This document shows, piece after piece, positions 1-10,638 of a stretch of 64,000 bases of DNA. Source of the DNA: Nakamurella aerolata. GTDB lineage: Bacteria; Actinomycetota; Actinomycetes; Mycobacteriales; Nakamurellaceae. Made by a program: the position numbers and the translations under genes. The notes beneath the pieces were generated by a model, which saw only the letters and a program-made list of their open reading frames with translations, was not told where the DNA came from and ran no database searches. The DNA is taken from assembly GCF_013002705.1 (NCBI RefSeq), contig NZ_JABEND010000001.1, positions 496,001-560,000 on the forward strand, in the 5' to 3' direction. Position 1 is the first letter of the stretch. Every line of letters begins with the position of its first letter.

Positions 1-2186
1 TGGTGCACCTCGCGAGCCTCGCCGGTCTCCACCACCAGACCGACCCTTGTGCGGGTCTTGGTGCGCACCAGGTGCTGGTGGATCGCCGACGTCAACAGCA
101 GCGAAGGAATCGGTGCCCTGGTGGCGTCGCCGTCGCGGTCGGACAGGATCAGGATCCTGGCGCCGGCGGCGATCGCGGCGTCGGCTTCGCGGCGACATCG
201 CTCCAGCGCCGTGGCCAGTCCGGCGCCGCCGTCGGCCACGTCGTACAGCCCGGAGATCACCGCGGAGGCGAACCCCGGCTTGTCGCCGTCGGCGTTGATG
301 CCGACCAGCTTCGCCAACTCGTCGTTGTCGATCGCCGGGTACGGCAACAGCACCTGACGGCAGTGCGCCGGCGTCGGGATCAGCAGGTTGAGCTCCGGCC
401 CGACGACACCGGCCAGCGAGGTGACAACGGCCTCCCTGATGGCGTCCAGCGGCGGGTTGGTGACCTGCGCGAACTGCTGGCTGAAGTAGTCGAACAGCAG
501 CCGCGGGCGCGCGGACAACACCGCCTCGGGGGTGTCGGTGCCCATCGAACCGTTGCCCTCGGCGGCGGTGGCCGCCAGCGGCGTGATCAGGATCCGCAGC
601 TCTTCGTCGGTGTAGCCGAACATCTGCTGCCGACGCCGCACCGCGTCGGGCGCGGCCACCACGTGCTCGCGGGTCGGCAGGTCCGACAGGGTCAGCTGCC
701 CGGCGTGCACCCACTCGTCGTAGGGATGCTCGGCGGCCAGCGCGGATTTCACGTCGGTGTCGTTGAGGATGCGGCCGGCGACGGTGTCGATCAGGAACAT
801 CCGGCCGGGCTGCAGCCGCCCGCGCTCCACCACCTTCTCCGGCGGAATCGGCAGTACCCCGGATTCGCTGGCCAGCACCACGGTGCCGTCGTCGGTGCGC
901 CACCAGCGCCCCGGCCGCAGACCGTTGCGGTCCAGCACCGCGCCGAGCAGCCTGCCGTCGGTGAAGGTGACACACGCCGGGCCGTCCCACGGCTCCATCA
1001 GGCTGGCATGGAACTCGGCGAAACCCTTGATGTCCCTTGGCAAATCGGGGTTGTTCTCCCACGCCTCCGGCACCATCATCAGCACCGCGTGCGGCAGCGA
1101 ACGGCCGGCCAGGTGCAGCAGTTCCAGCACCTCGTCGAAGCTGCCGGAGTCGGAGCTCTCCGGCGTGACGATCGGGAAGGCCCGGCTGAGATCGCCCGGA
1201 ATGGCGTCGGTTTCCAGCAGTGCCTCGCGGGCCCGCATCCAGTTCCGGTTGCCGCGGACGGTGTTGATCTCGCCGTTGTGCGCGATGAACCGGTAAGGGT
1301 GGGCCAGCGGCCAGGCCGGGAAGGTGTTGGTGGAGAACCGCGAGTGCACAACGGCGATCGCGCTCTCCAGCCGCGGATCGGTGAGATCGGCGAAGAACGC
1401 CGGCAGCTGCGCCGTGGTCAGCATGCCCTTGTAGACCAGGGTGCGGCTGGACAGCGACGGGAAGTAGACGGCCACCCCGGCGGCCGCGGTGTCGTGCTCG
1501 ATCCGCTTTCGCGCCGGGAACAGCAGCCGATCGAGGGCCAGTCCGTACTCCCCCGCCGGGCCGGAGACGAACAGCTGCGCGAAGGACGGCATCACGTCGA
1601 GGGCCATCTGCCCGACGCCCGACCCGATGGGGTCGACCGGCAGCTCACGCCAGCCGAGCAACCGGAGGTTTTCGTCGGCCAGCACCTGCTCGATGATCGC
1701 GACCGCTGTGGCGCGCTGGTCCGGGTCAGCTGGCAGGAAGGCGTTGCCGACCGCGAAGGCCTCACCGTCCGGCTCGACGCCGGGCTCGGCCGGCCGTGCG
1801 GTGGGCAGCTCGAAGTCGCAGACCTGCCGGAGAAACTCTGTTGGCACCTGGATCAGGATCCCGGCGCCGTCACCGACCGCTGGGTCGGCACCAGCGGCGC
1901 CGCGGTGGTCGAGATTGATCAGCGCGGTGATGCCGTCGCTGACGATCTTGTGACTGCGTCGTCCCTCGATGTCGGCGACCGCCGCGACACCGCAGGCATC
2001 CCGCTCCAGTTCCGGCCGGTACAGCCCGGTGGCTGCGGGAATCGCTGAGAACGGCACCGCCGATCGAGCGGTCGACGAGGCCGCAGCCCGCGCGGTTGCC
2101 GGGGTGGTCGACGGGGCGGTCGGCCCGGGGCTGGTCGATGGCAGCGCCGGGACGCCTGGCTGCTGGGAATGCTGGCTGGATGGCAC
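1..2186 (-). CDS. gltB: Glutamate synthase large subunit, N-terminal part (runs off the window)
   Basis: Catalyses formation of two glutamates from glutamine and 2-oxoglutarate in the cytoplasm; this chain carries the glutaminase site. Only the first 728 codons are here. The class II amidotransferase Cys is residue 65 in ERDACGV, preceded by an unusually long Ser/Thr/Pro/Ala-rich propeptide that would be removed. [26 protein letters not shown] and [10 protein letters not shown] follow, then the central domain with [15 protein letters not shown] is chosen as start because GGAGG lies 8 nt upstream and an in-frame TGA lies just before it. The FMN/2-oxoglutarate domain and the small subunit, if adjacent, are outside. 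Family assignment is secure. Confidence 0.95.
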   Translation of the reverse strand, partial: MPSSQHSQQPGVPALPSTSPGPTAPSTTPATARAAASSTARSAVPFSAIPAATGLYRPELERDACGVAAVADIEGRRSHKIVSDGITALINLDHRGAAGADPAVGDGAGILIQVPTEFLRQVCDFELPTARPAEPGVEPDGEAFAVGNAFLPADPDQRATAVAIIEQVLADENLRLLGWRELPVDPIGSGVGQMALDVMPSFAQLFVSGPAGEYGLALDRLLFPARKRIEHDTAAAGVAVYFPSLSSRTLVYKGMLTTAQLPAFFADLTDPRLESAIAVVHSRFSTNTFPAWPLAHPYRFIAHNGEINTVRGNRNWMRAREALLETDAIPGDLSRAFPIVTPESSDSGSFDEVLELLHLAGRSLPHAVLMMVPEAWENNPDLPRDIKGFAEFHASLMEPWDGPACVTFTDGRLLGAVLDRNGLRPGRWWRTDDGTVVLASESGVLPIPPEKVVERGRLQPGRMFLIDTVAGRILNDTDVKSALAAEHPYDEWVHAGQLTLSDLPTREHVVAAPDAVRRRQQMFGYTDEELRILITPLAATAAEGNGSMGTDTPEAVLSARPRLLFDYFSQQFAQVTNPPLDAIREAVVTSLAGVVGPELNLLIPTPAHCRQVLLPYPAIDNDELAKLVGINADGDKPGFASAVISGLYDVADGGAGLATALERCRREADAAIAAGARILILSDRDGDATRAPIPSLLLTSAIHQHLVRTKTRTRVGLVVETGEAREVH

Positions 2187-2745
2187 CGATAGGTCCTCCG
2201 CTGTAGGTCACCGTCCAGCGACGCTGCTGGCCGGACCGATGCGCTGATTCGCCGGCCGTCGTCTGGGCGCGGACCGGGTGCTGGCCGATCTGGGATCGAC
2301 GGGCAGCACACGGCGCCGCTGCGGCCCGTGCGGACCCGAGTGAGCGGCGGAGAATCAACACCTGCCGTGCAGTGGCCGCGAGGTCAGCCGGGTACGGACG
2401 GGTGCTGGTGCTGGTATCCGGTGATCCGTTCCGAAGTCCGCCGGCGGTGCGCCGTTGGAGTCGTCTGCTCGCGAAGCCTGGAGGTAGGGCTGACCGTCGC
2501 GGGGTCTCCGCGCTGAAGGTGAATCCCTACATGTGGTGTCCAGGACGACGGTGGCCTGATGACCAGCAGGTTACCGGACGATGCCCGCGACGTGACCGGT
2601 CAATTTTCCGCCGATCGGTGGCCGCCTCCGGATTGTTATCAACGCAGCGTTGATCGGCCGCCGGTGGGGCGTCGCTCGGCCGACAGCGAGCGCGCGGGTA
2701 GCGACCGCGTCGTTCGGCAGCTACGGGCGGCTGGGACCTGGGGTT
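2187..2745. other. 559-bp intergenic region between lgt and gltB
   Basis: No convincing gene. Short open frames on both strands lack start signals and family features. It holds the gltB Shine-Dalgarno sequence (GGAGG at 2195-2199, minus strand) and two palindromes described separately. No clear intrinsic terminator follows lgt and no convincing -35/-10 pair was found for gltB. Confidence 0.6.
2593..2654. promoter_or_regulatory. Two palindromes upstream of gltB, possible operators
   Basis: TGACCGGTCA at 2593-2602 is a perfect 10-bp palindrome. ATCAACG-CAG-CGTTGAT at 2638-2654 is a perfect 7-bp inverted repeat with a 3-nt spacer. They lie 36 bp apart and about 410-470 bp before the gltB start. 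Size and symmetry suit dimeric repressor sites, but the binding protein is unknown and the role is inferred. Confidence 0.3.
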
Positions 2746-3927
2746 TCAGCTCCGCGGGGTGGACGGCGGGTCGGGGGTGGTATCACCGGCAGCCGGGGTA
2801 TCCGGGGCCGAACCGTCGGCGGCAGGCCCGGTGGCGGCGCCCGCGGTCGGGTGTTCGGGGTCGCGGTGCTGGGTGTCGGGGCGATCGGGGTCGGGACTGC
2901 CGGCGTCGGCTGCGCCGGCGTCCTTGCGATCGGCGTCGGCACCGCCAGCGTCAGCACCGGCGTCAGGGTGATCGGCGTCGGGACCACCGGCGCCCGGCTC
3001 GGCAGCGGCGGCCGGCCCGGCAACCACCGCGGGGTCCTCCCTTCCTACGTTCCGGCGCCAGATCAGGAAGATCACGGCCAACACGAAGATCACGATCGAC
3101 ACCACGATGTTCACCCGCAGCCCGAACACCTGGGTCCGGGCCGGGTCGATCCGCATCGCTTCGATCCAGGCCCGGCCGGCGGTGTAGCCCGCGACGTAGA
3201 GGGCGAACACCCTGGCGCCGCCCATCCGGAACCGCCGGTCCGCCCACACGATCAGCGCGGCGACCGCGAGGTTCCACAGCAGCTCGTACAGGAAGGTGGG
3301 CTGGTAGGTGCCGCACAACACGGTCGGGTCCGCCTTGACCCAGGTGGTCGGGAACTCGGGGGCGTCGTTGGGGCCGCCGAACTGCGCGCACCAGTTCGCC
3401 GGGGCCGGCGCGCCGTCCGGGGTGCGGGCGAACACCTCGAGCGCCCACGGGACGGTGGTGGGGCCGCCGAACAGCTCCTGGTTGAAGTAGTTGCCCAACC
3501 GGCCGATCGCCTGGGCCACCACGATGCCGGGCGCCACCGCGTCGGCCACCGGAGCCATCGGGATCTTGTAGTACCGGCAGCCGATCCAGATGCCGACGGC
3601 ACCCAGCATGATCGCGCCCCAGATACCGAGGCCGCCGTCCCAGATGGCGAACGCCTTCCACGGGTTGCGGCCGGGCCCGAAGTACAGCTCGCGATCGGTG
3701 AGCACGTGGTAGATGCGCCCACCGACCAGCCCGAACGGCACCGCGAACACCGCGAGGTCGGCGATCCGGCCCGGCGCGCCGCCGCGGGCGACGTACCGGC
3801 GGCCGCCCCAGACCACCGCGACCACGATGCCGAGGATGATGAACGCCGCGTAGGCGCGCAGCGGAATCGGCCCGATGTCCCACACCCCGCGCGGCGGGGA
3901 CGGGATGTAGTTGAGCATCGGCGTCAC
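2746..3927 (-). CDS. lgt: Prolipoprotein diacylglyceryl transferase
   Basis: Membrane enzyme that moves diacylglyceryl from phosphatidylglycerol to the lipobox cysteine of prolipoproteins. The 393-residue product has the family order: an N-terminal membrane helix, GRIYHV, WDGGLGIWGA (counterpart of the HGGL motif), GRLGNYFNQE with its conserved Arg, and the final GRAWIEAMRID. After about residue 275 comes a roughly 115-residue Asp/Ala/Pro-rich tail, probably a disordered cytoplasmic extension. GTG at 3927 is preferred over ATG at 3918: it overlaps the trpA stop as GTGA and has AGGAG 8 nt upstream, implying coupling to trpA. Confidence 0.93.
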   Translation of the reverse strand: MTPMLNYIPSPPRGVWDIGPIPLRAYAAFIILGIVVAVVWGGRRYVARGGAPGRIADLAVFAVPFGLVGGRIYHVLTDRELYFGPGRNPWKAFAIWDGGLGIWGAIMLGAVGIWIGCRYYKIPMAPVADAVAPGIVVAQAIGRLGNYFNQELFGGPTTVPWALEVFARTPDGAPAPANWCAQFGGPNDAPEFPTTWVKADPTVLCGTYQPTFLYELLWNLAVAALIVWADRRFRMGGARVFALYVAGYTAGRAWIEAMRIDPARTQVFGLRVNIVVSIVIFVLAVIFLIWRRNVGREDPAVVAGPAAAAEPGAGGPDADHPDAGADAGGADADRKDAGAADAGSPDPDRPDTQHRDPEHPTAGAATGPAADGSAPDTPAAGDTTPDPPSTPRS

Positions 3928-4820
3928 GCGGGGGTCTCCTGATCGTCGGAAGCCGCACCGGCGATGCCGTCGGCAAGTTCGGTCGCCAACTCGGCGATGG
4001 CGGCTTCGGCGGCCGCCCGGTCTTCGAGCCCGGCCCTGGCGACGAATGCCGAGCCGACGATCACCGCGTCGGCGAAGGCTGCGATCTCGGCGGCCTGCGC
4101 TCCGTTCCGGACGCCGAGGCCGACCCCGATCGGCAGCGTGGTGACCTGCCGGCACCTGGCCACCAGCTCGGGTGCGACGCTGGAGACCGAGTCACGGGCG
4201 CCGGTCACGCCCATCACCGCCGCGGCGTACAGGAACCCGCGGCCGGCCCCCGCGGTCAGCGCGATGCGTTCCGCCGGGCTGGACGGGGCTACCAGAAAGA
4301 TCGGATCGATGTCCGCCGATTCCGTTGCCGCCAGCCAGGTTTCGGCCTCGTCAACGATCAGATCGGGGGTGATCACACCGCTGCCGCCGGCGGCGGCGAG
4401 ATCGCGGGCGAACGCGTCCTGCCCGTAGGCGATGATGGGGTTGAAGTAGCTCATCACCACCGCCCGGCCACCGGCGGACGTCACCGCCTCGACGGTGCGC
4501 AGCACCTCAGGCAGGCGGGTTCCGCCACGCAGCGCCTGGTGCTGCGCCCGCGCCACCACGGGGCCGTCCAGCACCGGGTCGGAGAACGAGGCCCCGACCT
4601 CAACCAGGTCGCAACCGGACTCGATCATGGTGCGCAGCAGCCGTTGTGACCGCGGCAGGTCCGGGTACCCGGCAGGTAGGTAGCCGACCAGACCGGCGCG
4701 GCCGGCGGCACGCAACTCGCTGAACATGCCGCCGAGGCGACCGGCGGTGCCAGGAACCGGAACGCCGGCGGTACCGGCGGACGCGCTGCTGGTCGTGGGG
4801 GCAGAGGCGTTGCCGCTCAT
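3924..4820 (-). CDS. trpA: Tryptophan synthase alpha chain
   Basis: Cleaves indole-3-glycerol phosphate to indole and glyceraldehyde 3-phosphate within the alpha2-beta2 complex. The 298-residue TIM barrel shows the catalytic pair Glu74 ([12 protein letters not shown]) and Asp85 (VLDGP). The phosphate-binding part near GLGVRNG and VIVGSAFV is present. About 30 Ser/Ala/Gly-rich residues precede the usual start. Its ATG overlaps the trpB stop as ATGA, so it is read with trpB, and it is followed by lgt in the same way. Confidence 0.95.
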   Translation of the reverse strand: MSGNASAPTTSSASAGTAGVPVPGTAGRLGGMFSELRAAGRAGLVGYLPAGYPDLPRSQRLLRTMIESGCDLVEVGASFSDPVLDGPVVARAQHQALRGGTRLPEVLRTVEAVTSAGGRAVVMSYFNPIIAYGQDAFARDLAAAGGSGVITPDLIVDEAETWLAATESADIDPIFLVAPSSPAERIALTAGAGRGFLYAAAVMGVTGARDSVSSVAPELVARCRQVTTLPIGVGLGVRNGAQAAEIAAFADAVIVGSAFVARAGLEDRAAAEAAIAELATELADGIAGAASDDQETPA

Positions 4821-6193
4821 CGGTTCTCGCCGTTCCCGGCCGCCGCCGCTGTTGGTGCCGACGTTTCCGGTGGGCGCTCTGGGCTCTCCGGACGCTCCGG
4901 CTTGGCCGGCTGGTCCGGCTCGGCCGGATCATCCAAGTGGAACCACTTCATGGCGGTTTCGGTGTCCTTGTCGCCGCGGCCGGACAGGTTGATCAGCACG
5001 ATCCCGTCCGGCCCGAGTTCTTTGGCCAGCGGCAGCGCCGCCGCCACCGCGTGCGCCGACTCGATGGCGGGAATGATCCCCTCAGTGCGGGCCAGCAGCG
5101 CCAGCGCGTCCATCGCCTCGGCGTCGGTGATCGGCACGTACTCGGCGCGGCCGATGTCGGCAAGGTGCGAATGCTCGGGCCCGACGCCCGGGTAGTCGAG
5201 GCCGGCGGAGATCGAGTGCGACTCCAGCACCTGACCGTCCTTGTCCTGCAACAGGAATGAGCGGGCGCCGTGCAGCACCCCGACGCTGCCGCCGGTGATG
5301 GTTGCGGCATGCCGTCCGGTGTCGACCCCGTCGCCGGCGGCTTCGGCGCCGACCAGGCGCACCGCCGGATCGTCGATGAAGGCGTGGAAGGCGCCGATGG
5401 CGTTGGAGCCGCCGCCGACGCAGGCGACAACGGCGTCGGGCAGCCGGCCGGTGAGCGCAGGCACCTGCACCCTGGCCTCGGCGCCGATGATCCGCTGCAG
5501 GTCGCGCACCAGCAGCGGGAACGGGTGCGGCCCTGCGGCGGTCCCGAAGATGTATGCGGTGTTCTCGACGTTGGCGACCCAGTCGCGGAAGGCCTCGTTG
5601 ATGGCGTCCTTGAGGGTGGCCGACCCGGTGTCGACCGGGACGACGGTGGCACCGAGCAGCCGCATCCTCGCCACGTTCAGCGCCTGCCGGTCGGTGTCCA
5701 CCCGGCCCATGTAGATGGTGCAGTCCAGCCCGAGCAGCGCCGCCGCGGTGGCGGTGGCGACCCCGTGCTGGCCGGCGCCGGTCTCGGCGATCACCCTCGG
5801 CTTGCCCATCTTCTTGGTGAGCAGCGCCTGGCCCAGCACGTTATTGATCTTGTGGCTGCCGGTGTGGTTCAGGTCTTCCCGCTTCAGCAGGATGCGGGCG
5901 CCGCCGACGTGCTCGGTCAGCCTGGCAGCGTCGCTGATCGGCGAGGGCCGTCCGGCGTAGGTCTCGGCGAGCCGGTCCAGCTCGCGCAGGAACTCGGGGT
6001 CGGTGCGGGCCTTGGCGTAGGCGTCGGAGATCTCGTCGAGCGCGGCCACCAGGGCCTCCGGCAACCAGCGGCCCCCCATCTGGCCGTAGTAGCCACGGCG
6101 ATCGGGATCGTGCGGAGTACCGGTGAGCGCATCGGACGGCCGGGGCAGCCCGTCCGGGCGCGGTCTGCCGCCGGCGGCGGCTGGAGCTGACAT
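4817..6193 (-). CDS. trpB: Tryptophan synthase beta chain
   Basis: PLP enzyme that condenses indole with serine to make tryptophan. The PLP lysine is Lys115 in [11 protein letters not shown]; the phosphate loop GGGSNAIG and the [12 protein letters not shown] segment are intact. The catalytic core ends at MKWFHLDD. A 45-residue Pro/Glu-rich tail follows, which is unusual and probably disordered. No strong ribosome site is seen before the ATG. It lies 98 bp downstream of trpC and overlaps trpA by 4 nt. Confidence 0.96.
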   Translation of the reverse strand: MSAPAAAGGRPRPDGLPRPSDALTGTPHDPDRRGYYGQMGGRWLPEALVAALDEISDAYAKARTDPEFLRELDRLAETYAGRPSPISDAARLTEHVGGARILLKREDLNHTGSHKINNVLGQALLTKKMGKPRVIAETGAGQHGVATATAAALLGLDCTIYMGRVDTDRQALNVARMRLLGATVVPVDTGSATLKDAINEAFRDWVANVENTAYIFGTAAGPHPFPLLVRDLQRIIGAEARVQVPALTGRLPDAVVACVGGGSNAIGAFHAFIDDPAVRLVGAEAAGDGVDTGRHAATITGGSVGVLHGARSFLLQDKDGQVLESHSISAGLDYPGVGPEHSHLADIGRAEYVPITDAEAMDALALLARTEGIIPAIESAHAVAAALPLAKELGPDGIVLINLSGRGDKDTETAMKWFHLDDPAEPDQPAKPERPESPERPPETSAPTAAAAGNGENR

Positions 6194-6291
6194 GGGTTTC
6201 AGTCTGCCTTAGCGGAAAACGGTGCTGACGGGGTGCGGCGCCGGGCGCCGACGGTACGAGAGCACGGCATCGGTGTGCTGCTGACGCCGGG

Positions 6292-7101
6292 TCAGTGGGC
6301 CGGGCGCGGGCAGGCCGGGTGCGACCCCGCGGTGACCAGATCAGCGACCGCAAGGCCGGGGTCGCCGGCCGTCACCAGGCCCTCGCCGACCAGCACCGCG
6401 TCGGCACCGGCGCCGGCGTAGGCCAACAGATCGGCTGGACCACGGACGCCGGATTCGGCGATGGTGACCACGTCGCTGGGCAGCCCTGGTGCGATCCGCG
6501 CGAACACGTCACGGTCGACGTCCAGGGTGGTCAGGTCGCGGGCGTTGATGCCGATCACCTTGGCTCCGGCCTGCAGCGCGCGGTCCGCCTCGGCTTCGGT
6601 GTGCACCTCGACCAGCGCCGTCATGCCCAGCGATTCGACCCGCTCCAACAGACCGTGCAGCACCGGCTGCTCCAGCGCCGCCACGATCAGCAGCACGATG
6701 TCCGCGCCGTGCGCTCTGGCCTCGTGCACCTGGTAGGGAGTGACCACAAAGTCCTTGCGCAGCACCGGGATCTGCACCGTGGCGCGGACCGCATCAAGAT
6801 CGGCGAGGCTGCCGCCGAAGCGGCGTTGTTCGGTGAGCACCGAGATGGCCCGCGCTCCACCGTCGGCGTAGATGCCGGCCAGCTCGGCCGGGTCGGCGAT
6901 GTCGGCAAGCGCGCCGCGGCTCGGGCTGGCCCGCTTGACCTCGGCGATGACGCCAACCCCCGGCGCCCGCAGGATGTCGAACACCGGCAGCGCCGGGGCG
7001 GCGTCCCTGGCCTTGGCCTTGATGTCGGCGAGCGGCAGCGCGGCCTCCCGGGCGGCGAGGTCTTCCCGCACGCCGGAGATGATCGACTCGAGTACGTTCA
7101 C
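6292..7101 (-). CDS. trpC: Indole-3-glycerol phosphate synthase
   Basis: Converts carboxyphenylaminodeoxyribulose phosphate to indole-3-glycerol phosphate. The 269-residue barrel has the signature [19 protein letters not shown], the EVH segment, GINARDL, and ESGVRG near the phosphate site. GTG start with no clear ribosome site; the protein begins MNVLESI as in the family. It is a single-domain enzyme without a fused TrpF; the isomerase step is probably done by PriA, encoded at 12.4-13.1 kb. Confidence 0.95.
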   Translation of the reverse strand: MNVLESIISGVREDLAAREAALPLADIKAKARDAAPALPVFDILRAPGVGVIAEVKRASPSRGALADIADPAELAGIYADGGARAISVLTEQRRFGGSLADLDAVRATVQIPVLRKDFVVTPYQVHEARAHGADIVLLIVAALEQPVLHGLLERVESLGMTALVEVHTEAEADRALQAGAKVIGINARDLTTLDVDRDVFARIAPGLPSDVVTIAESGVRGPADLLAYAGAGADAVLVGEGLVTAGDPGLAVADLVTAGSHPACPRPAH

Positions 7102-7145
7102 CGACTCGTCTACCCGCCCATCTGCCTTGTCGCTGTAGTTCGATT

Positions 7146-7151
7146 ATCGTA
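7146..7151 (-). promoter_or_regulatory. Possible internal promoter before trpC
   Basis: In the 136-bp gap before trpC the minus strand reads TACGATAAT, containing TACGAT, a TANNNT-type -10, about 45 nt before the GTG start. The -35 is unclear (GTCAAC 18 nt upstream). It would let trpC-trpB-trpA-lgt be transcribed apart from trpE. Confidence 0.3.
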
Positions 7152-7237
7152 GCCGCCCGCGCTGCCCTGGTTGACCGCGCTGCTGCCCGCCCTGACCGGC
7201 CGGTTTGTCGCTGCGGTCGGCACCGGATGGCCGCTCG

Positions 7238-7825
7238 CTACGCGGTCGGGTCCTCCCCGGCGTCGAGGCGTTTCCACAGATCCGCGTCCTGCACCGGGCC
7301 GGATCCGGCGGCGCCCGGTTCCGGTTGGTGCCGGCTGAACCGGCTGCCCATCCCCCGCCCGGCGAACAGCCCGGCCAGCACCGCGGCGCCGGCCAGCAGC
7401 ACCAGCGCGGCACCCGTCAGCGACAGCGCCGGGCCGATCAGGTTGCGGCTGCCGGACAGCACTTGTTGGGCCTGGGGTTGGGCGTCTCGCAGGGCGCTGA
7501 CCGGCCGGTCGCTGATCCCGCTGACGGCGGCCCACCCGCTCAGCACCCCGACCAGCATCAGCAGTGCGCCGAGCAGCCGGCGGGCCACACCCCGGCTGGC
7601 GGCCACCGCCGCGAGGCCGGCGACCGCTGCCAGCGCCAGCGGCAGCAGCGCCGGTGCCGATTGCCGCCCGGTCAGCGAGGTCAGCTGGGCGGCGGTGACG
7701 GCGCCCTGCCACTGCAGCGTCCACCAGGTGGGGAGGGCGCCACCGGCGACCAACGCCGCTCCCAGCACCACCCCGGCCACCACCACGACGGTTCCGCGGC
7801 TGCGGCTGCCGGCGCGAGCCGTCAC
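7238..7825 (-). CDS. Tryptophan-operon membrane protein (TIGR02234-like)
   Basis: A 195-residue protein with four predicted membrane helices (about residues 12-35, 58-78, 82-100 and 130-155) and a soluble C-terminus ending in [13 protein letters not shown], typical of the actinobacterial Trp-biosynthesis-associated membrane family found between trpE and trpC. Biochemical role unknown. GTG overlaps the trpE stop as GTGA, so it is coupled to trpE; a part in tryptophan synthesis or transport is inferred only from position. Confidence 0.85.
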   Translation of the reverse strand: MTARAGSRSRGTVVVVAGVVLGAALVAGGALPTWWTLQWQGAVTAAQLTSLTGRQSAPALLPLALAAVAGLAAVAASRGVARRLLGALLMLVGVLSGWAAVSGISDRPVSALRDAQPQAQQVLSGSRNLIGPALSLTGAALVLLAGAAVLAGLFAGRGMGSRFSRHQPEPGAAGSGPVQDADLWKRLDAGEDPTA

Positions 7826-9435
7826 CGTTGCACCGCGGTCGATGCACCGGGCTCGTCCGCCTGCACCGCGCGACCGGGCTCGTCCGCCTGCACCGCGCGC
7901 ATGCCGTTGGCCGCAGCCACCGCCCGCAGCACCGCCGCTGCCTTGTTCCTGGACTCGGCGTCCTCGTCGGCCGGTACCGAATCGGCGACGATGCCGCCGC
8001 CGGCCTGCACATAGACCGTGTCGCCGACAGCCACCCCGGTGCGGATCGCGATGGCGACGTCGGCGTCGCCGGCGAAATCCAGATAGCCGACCACCCCGCC
8101 GTAGACGCCGCGCCGGGTCGGTTCCAGCTCGTCGATGAGCTGCATCGCCCGCGGTTTCGGGGCGCCGGACAGGGTGCCGGCCGGGAAACAGCTGAGCAGA
8201 GCGTCCAGCGCTGTGCGATTCTCGGCGAGCTCGCCGACCACCGTCGAGACGATGTGCATCACGTGGCTGTATCGCTCGATCGAGAAGAAGTCGGTGACCC
8301 GCACCGTGCCGGGGCGGCTGACCCTGCCGAGATCGTTGCGGCCGAGGTCCACCAGCATCACGTGCTCGCTGCGTTCCTTCTCGTCGGCGAGCAGGTCCTT
8401 GCCGAGCTGCGCATCTTCCTCGTCGTCGGCGCCGCGCGGCCGGGTGCCGGCGATCGGGTGCATGGTGACGGTGCCGTCGCGGACGGTGACCAACGCCTCG
8501 GGGGAGGAACCGACAACGCTGATCGGTTCGCCGGACGGGGTCGGCAGCGTCAGCAGGTACATGTAGGGGCTCGGGTTGGTGACCCGCAGCACCCGGTAGA
8601 TGTCCAGCGGGTCGGCCTGGTTGGGCGCGTCGAACCGTTGCGACACAACGATTTGGAAGGCGTCGCCGGCGCGGATGTGCTCCTTGGCGCGTTCCACCGC
8701 TGCGTAGTGGTCGGCCTGCGCCACCCGCCGGGTGTACCGCGGTTCCGTCGGGCTGAACACCGCGGCCGGCAGCGTGGCCGGGCTGGCCAGCGCCCGCTGC
8801 ATGGCATCCAACCGTGCCAGGGCGTCGGCGTAGGCCTGATCTTCCCGCTGCGGGCTGGCATCCCAGTTGACGGCGTTGGCGATCAGCGTGACGGTGCCGG
8901 AGTGATGGTCAAGGGCCGCAACATCTTTGGCGAGTACTTGCACCAGCTCGGGGACGGGCACCTCGGTGACGGCGTGCTCGCCAATGCGTTCCAGCCTTCG
9001 CACGATGTCGTACCCGAGGTAGCCGACCATGCCGGAGGTGAACGGCGGCAGACCGGGCAACGCCGCGGTGTGCAGGGCGCGCAGCGTCTGCGCCAGCACC
9101 TGCAGCGGATTGCCGTCGGTGGGCAGCCCGGCCGGCGGCTGCCCGATCCAGGTGGCGTTGCCGTCCTGCTCGCTCAGCGCAACACAATCCGGCCCTGCCG
9201 TCCCGACAAAGCTCCACCGCGACCATGAGCGGCCGTGCTCGGCCGATTCCAGCAGAAAAGTTCCCGGCCGGCCGTCGGCCAAGGTGCGGTACAGCCCGAT
9301 CGGGGTGAGCGCGTCGGCCAACAGCCGTCTGGTCACCGGGATCACCCGGTTGCCGGCCGCGGCCAGCTCCGCGAACTCAGCCCTGGACGGGTACGTCTCG
9401 CCCAGGCCGGCGACAGGGGTGGTGCTGGCGGTCAT
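7822..9435 (-). CDS. trpE: Anthranilate synthase component I
   Basis: Makes anthranilate from chorismate, using ammonia from the TrpG subunit (not in this window). The 537-residue chain has the LLES element that in TrpE enzymes binds feedback tryptophan, and the catalytic core [53 protein letters not shown] and [11 protein letters not shown] lies 6 nt after the hisI stop, without a ribosome site, so trpE is a direct continuation of the his genes. The C-terminus carries a duplicated 9-residue segment (AVQADEPGR) from a 27-bp tandem repeat. Confidence 0.95.
   Translation of the reverse strand: MTASTTPVAGLGETYPSRAEFAELAAAGNRVIPVTRRLLADALTPIGLYRTLADGRPGTFLLESAEHGRSWSRWSFVGTAGPDCVALSEQDGNATWIGQPPAGLPTDGNPLQVLAQTLRALHTAALPGLPPFTSGMVGYLGYDIVRRLERIGEHAVTEVPVPELVQVLAKDVAALDHHSGTVTLIANAVNWDASPQREDQAYADALARLDAMQRALASPATLPAAVFSPTEPRYTRRVAQADHYAAVERAKEHIRAGDAFQIVVSQRFDAPNQADPLDIYRVLRVTNPSPYMYLLTLPTPSGEPISVVGSSPEALVTVRDGTVTMHPIAGTRPRGADDEEDAQLGKDLLADEKERSEHVMLVDLGRNDLGRVSRPGTVRVTDFFSIERYSHVMHIVSTVVGELAENRTALDALLSCFPAGTLSGAPKPRAMQLIDELEPTRRGVYGGVVGYLDFAGDADVAIAIRTGVAVGDTVYVQAGGGIVADSVPADEDAESRNKAAAVLRAVAAANGMRAVQADEPGRAVQADEPGASTAVQR
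7846..7899. repeat. 27-bp tandem duplication in the 3' end of trpE
   Basis: Two identical 27-bp copies (7846-7872 and 7873-7899) encode two 9-residue repeats in the dispensable-looking TrpE tail. Identity at every base suggests a recent slippage or duplication event. Confidence 0.85.
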
Positions 9436-9441
9436 GGTGCT

Positions 9442-9825
9442 TCATTGTGCCGGGCCGGAGACGGGCTGCTCCGCGCCGGCCCCGGCGATCCGGCGGCCGG
9501 GGTCGAAACAGCTGCGAGTGCCGGTGTGGCAGGCCGGGCCGGTCTGGTCGACCAGGGCAAGCAGCGCGTCGCCGTCGCAGTCGTGCCGGAGCTCCACCAG
9601 CCGCTGGGTGTTGCCGGAGGTGGCACCCTTGCGCCAGTACTCGGCGCGGGACCGCGACCAGTAGGTGACCTCGCCGGATGCCAGGGTGCGGCGTACCGCC
9701 TCGGCGTCCATCCAGGCGACCATCAGCACCTCGCCGGTGTCGTACTGCTGGGCGACCACCGCCACCAGGCCATCTGTGTTGTAGCGCAACGATTCCGGGG
9801 TGAGCGCACGCTCCGGCTCAGCCAT
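9442..9825 (-). CDS. hisI: Phosphoribosyl-AMP cyclohydrolase
   Basis: Opens the adenine ring of phosphoribosyl-AMP in histidine synthesis. The product has [35 protein letters not shown], the metal-binding HDCDGDALL and the zinc cysteines of [12 protein letters not shown] at 9825 is preferred over an in-frame start at 9855: it has GAGG 6 nt upstream, overlaps the hisF stop by 8 nt and gives the usual length (127 residues). It is a stand-alone cyclohydrolase without the HisE domain. Confidence 0.93.
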   Translation of the reverse strand: MAEPERALTPESLRYNTDGLVAVVAQQYDTGEVLMVAWMDAEAVRRTLASGEVTYWSRSRAEYWRKGATSGNTQRLVELRHDCDGDALLALVDQTGPACHTGTRSCFDPGRRIAGAGAEQPVSGPAQ

Positions 9826-10606
9826 CGGTGGCCTCGGCGTTTCGGACGACGACACCGTTGGCGGCGAGTTCGTCCTTCACCTCGGCGATGGACAGCTCGC
9901 CGAAGTGGAACACCGAGGCGGCCAGCACGGCGTCGGCTCCGGCCTGCACCGCCGCGGTGAAGTCCGCCGCGCGGCCGGCACCGCCGGAGGCGACCACCGG
10001 GACGTGCACGCGCTCGCGCACCGCCCGCAGCAGCGGGAGATCGAAACCGTGCTTGGTGCCGTCGGCGTCCATCGAGGTGAGCAGGATCTCTCCGGCGCCG
10101 GCCTCGGCGCCCTGCTGCGCCCACGCGACCGCGTCAATACCGGTGCCCTGCCGGCCGCCGTGCGTGGTGACCTCGAACCTGGACGCGACGCCAGGGTCGT
10201 CGGTCCGCCTGGCATCGACGGCGAGCACCACACACTGCGCGCCGAACCGCTGCGCGGCCTCCGCCACGAACTCCGGCCGGGCCACCGCGGCCGAGTTGAT
10301 CGCGACCTTGTCGGCACCGGCCCGCAGCAACGCGTTGATGTCGTCGACGGTGCGGACCCCGCCGCCAACGGTGAGCGGGATGAACACCTGCTCGGCGGTC
10401 CTGGTGATCATCTGGTAGGCGCTTGACCGGTTGTCGCTGGTGGCGGTGATGTCCAGGAAGCACATCTCGTCCGCGCCCTGGGCCTCGTAGGCGCGGGCCA
10501 GCTCCACCGGGTCGCCGGCATCGCGCAGGTCGACGAAGTTGACGCCCTTCACCACCCTGCCGTCGGCGACGTCGAGACAGGGAATGATCCGAGTGGCAAC
10601 ACTCAC
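9818..10606 (-). CDS. hisF: Imidazole glycerol phosphate synthase cyclase subunit
   Basis: Uses ammonia delivered by HisH to form imidazole glycerol phosphate and AICAR. The 262-residue barrel has both catalytic aspartates, in [15 protein letters not shown] and VVLAVDAR, and the phosphate sites GGGVRT and ASGGAG. GTG start without a Shine-Dalgarno sequence; it overlaps the stop of a 9-codon leaderless mini-ORF (GTGA), which may deliver ribosomes to it. hisH is not in the window. Confidence 0.95.
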   Translation of the reverse strand: MSVATRIIPCLDVADGRVVKGVNFVDLRDAGDPVELARAYEAQGADEMCFLDITATSDNRSSAYQMITRTAEQVFIPLTVGGGVRTVDDINALLRAGADKVAINSAAVARPEFVAEAAQRFGAQCVVLAVDARRTDDPGVASRFEVTTHGGRQGTGIDAVAWAQQGAEAGAGEILLTSMDADGTKHGFDLPLLRAVRERVHVPVVASGGAGRAADFTAAVQAGADAVLAASVFHFGELSIAEVKDELAANGVVVRNAEATDG

Positions 10607-10632
10607 GCCGGATCCCGCTCAACCACGCTCAT
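10603..10632 (-). CDS. Nine-codon leader mini-ORF coupled to hisF
   Basis: Reads MSVVERDPA then TGA. Its ATG lies exactly 6 nt after a TACCCT -10-like hexamer (10644-10639), so the transcript would start at or next to the ATG and be leaderless. Its stop overlaps the hisF GTG as GTGA. It contains no histidine, so it is not a classical histidine attenuator. Coupling of hisF translation is an inference; the reading frame and spacings are seen directly. Confidence 0.45.
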   Translation of the reverse strand: MSVVERDPA

Positions 10633-10638
10633 GGCTCC

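Noticed and set aside
3-2048. A 681-codon plus-strand open frame
   Set aside because: Antisense shadow of gltB, whose amidotransferase motifs are clear on the minus strand.
2558-2575. GTAAC-like sequence considered as a GlnR box for gltB
   Set aside because: Only one half-site fits; the second half (GTCAT) does not match the expected GAAAC spacing pattern.
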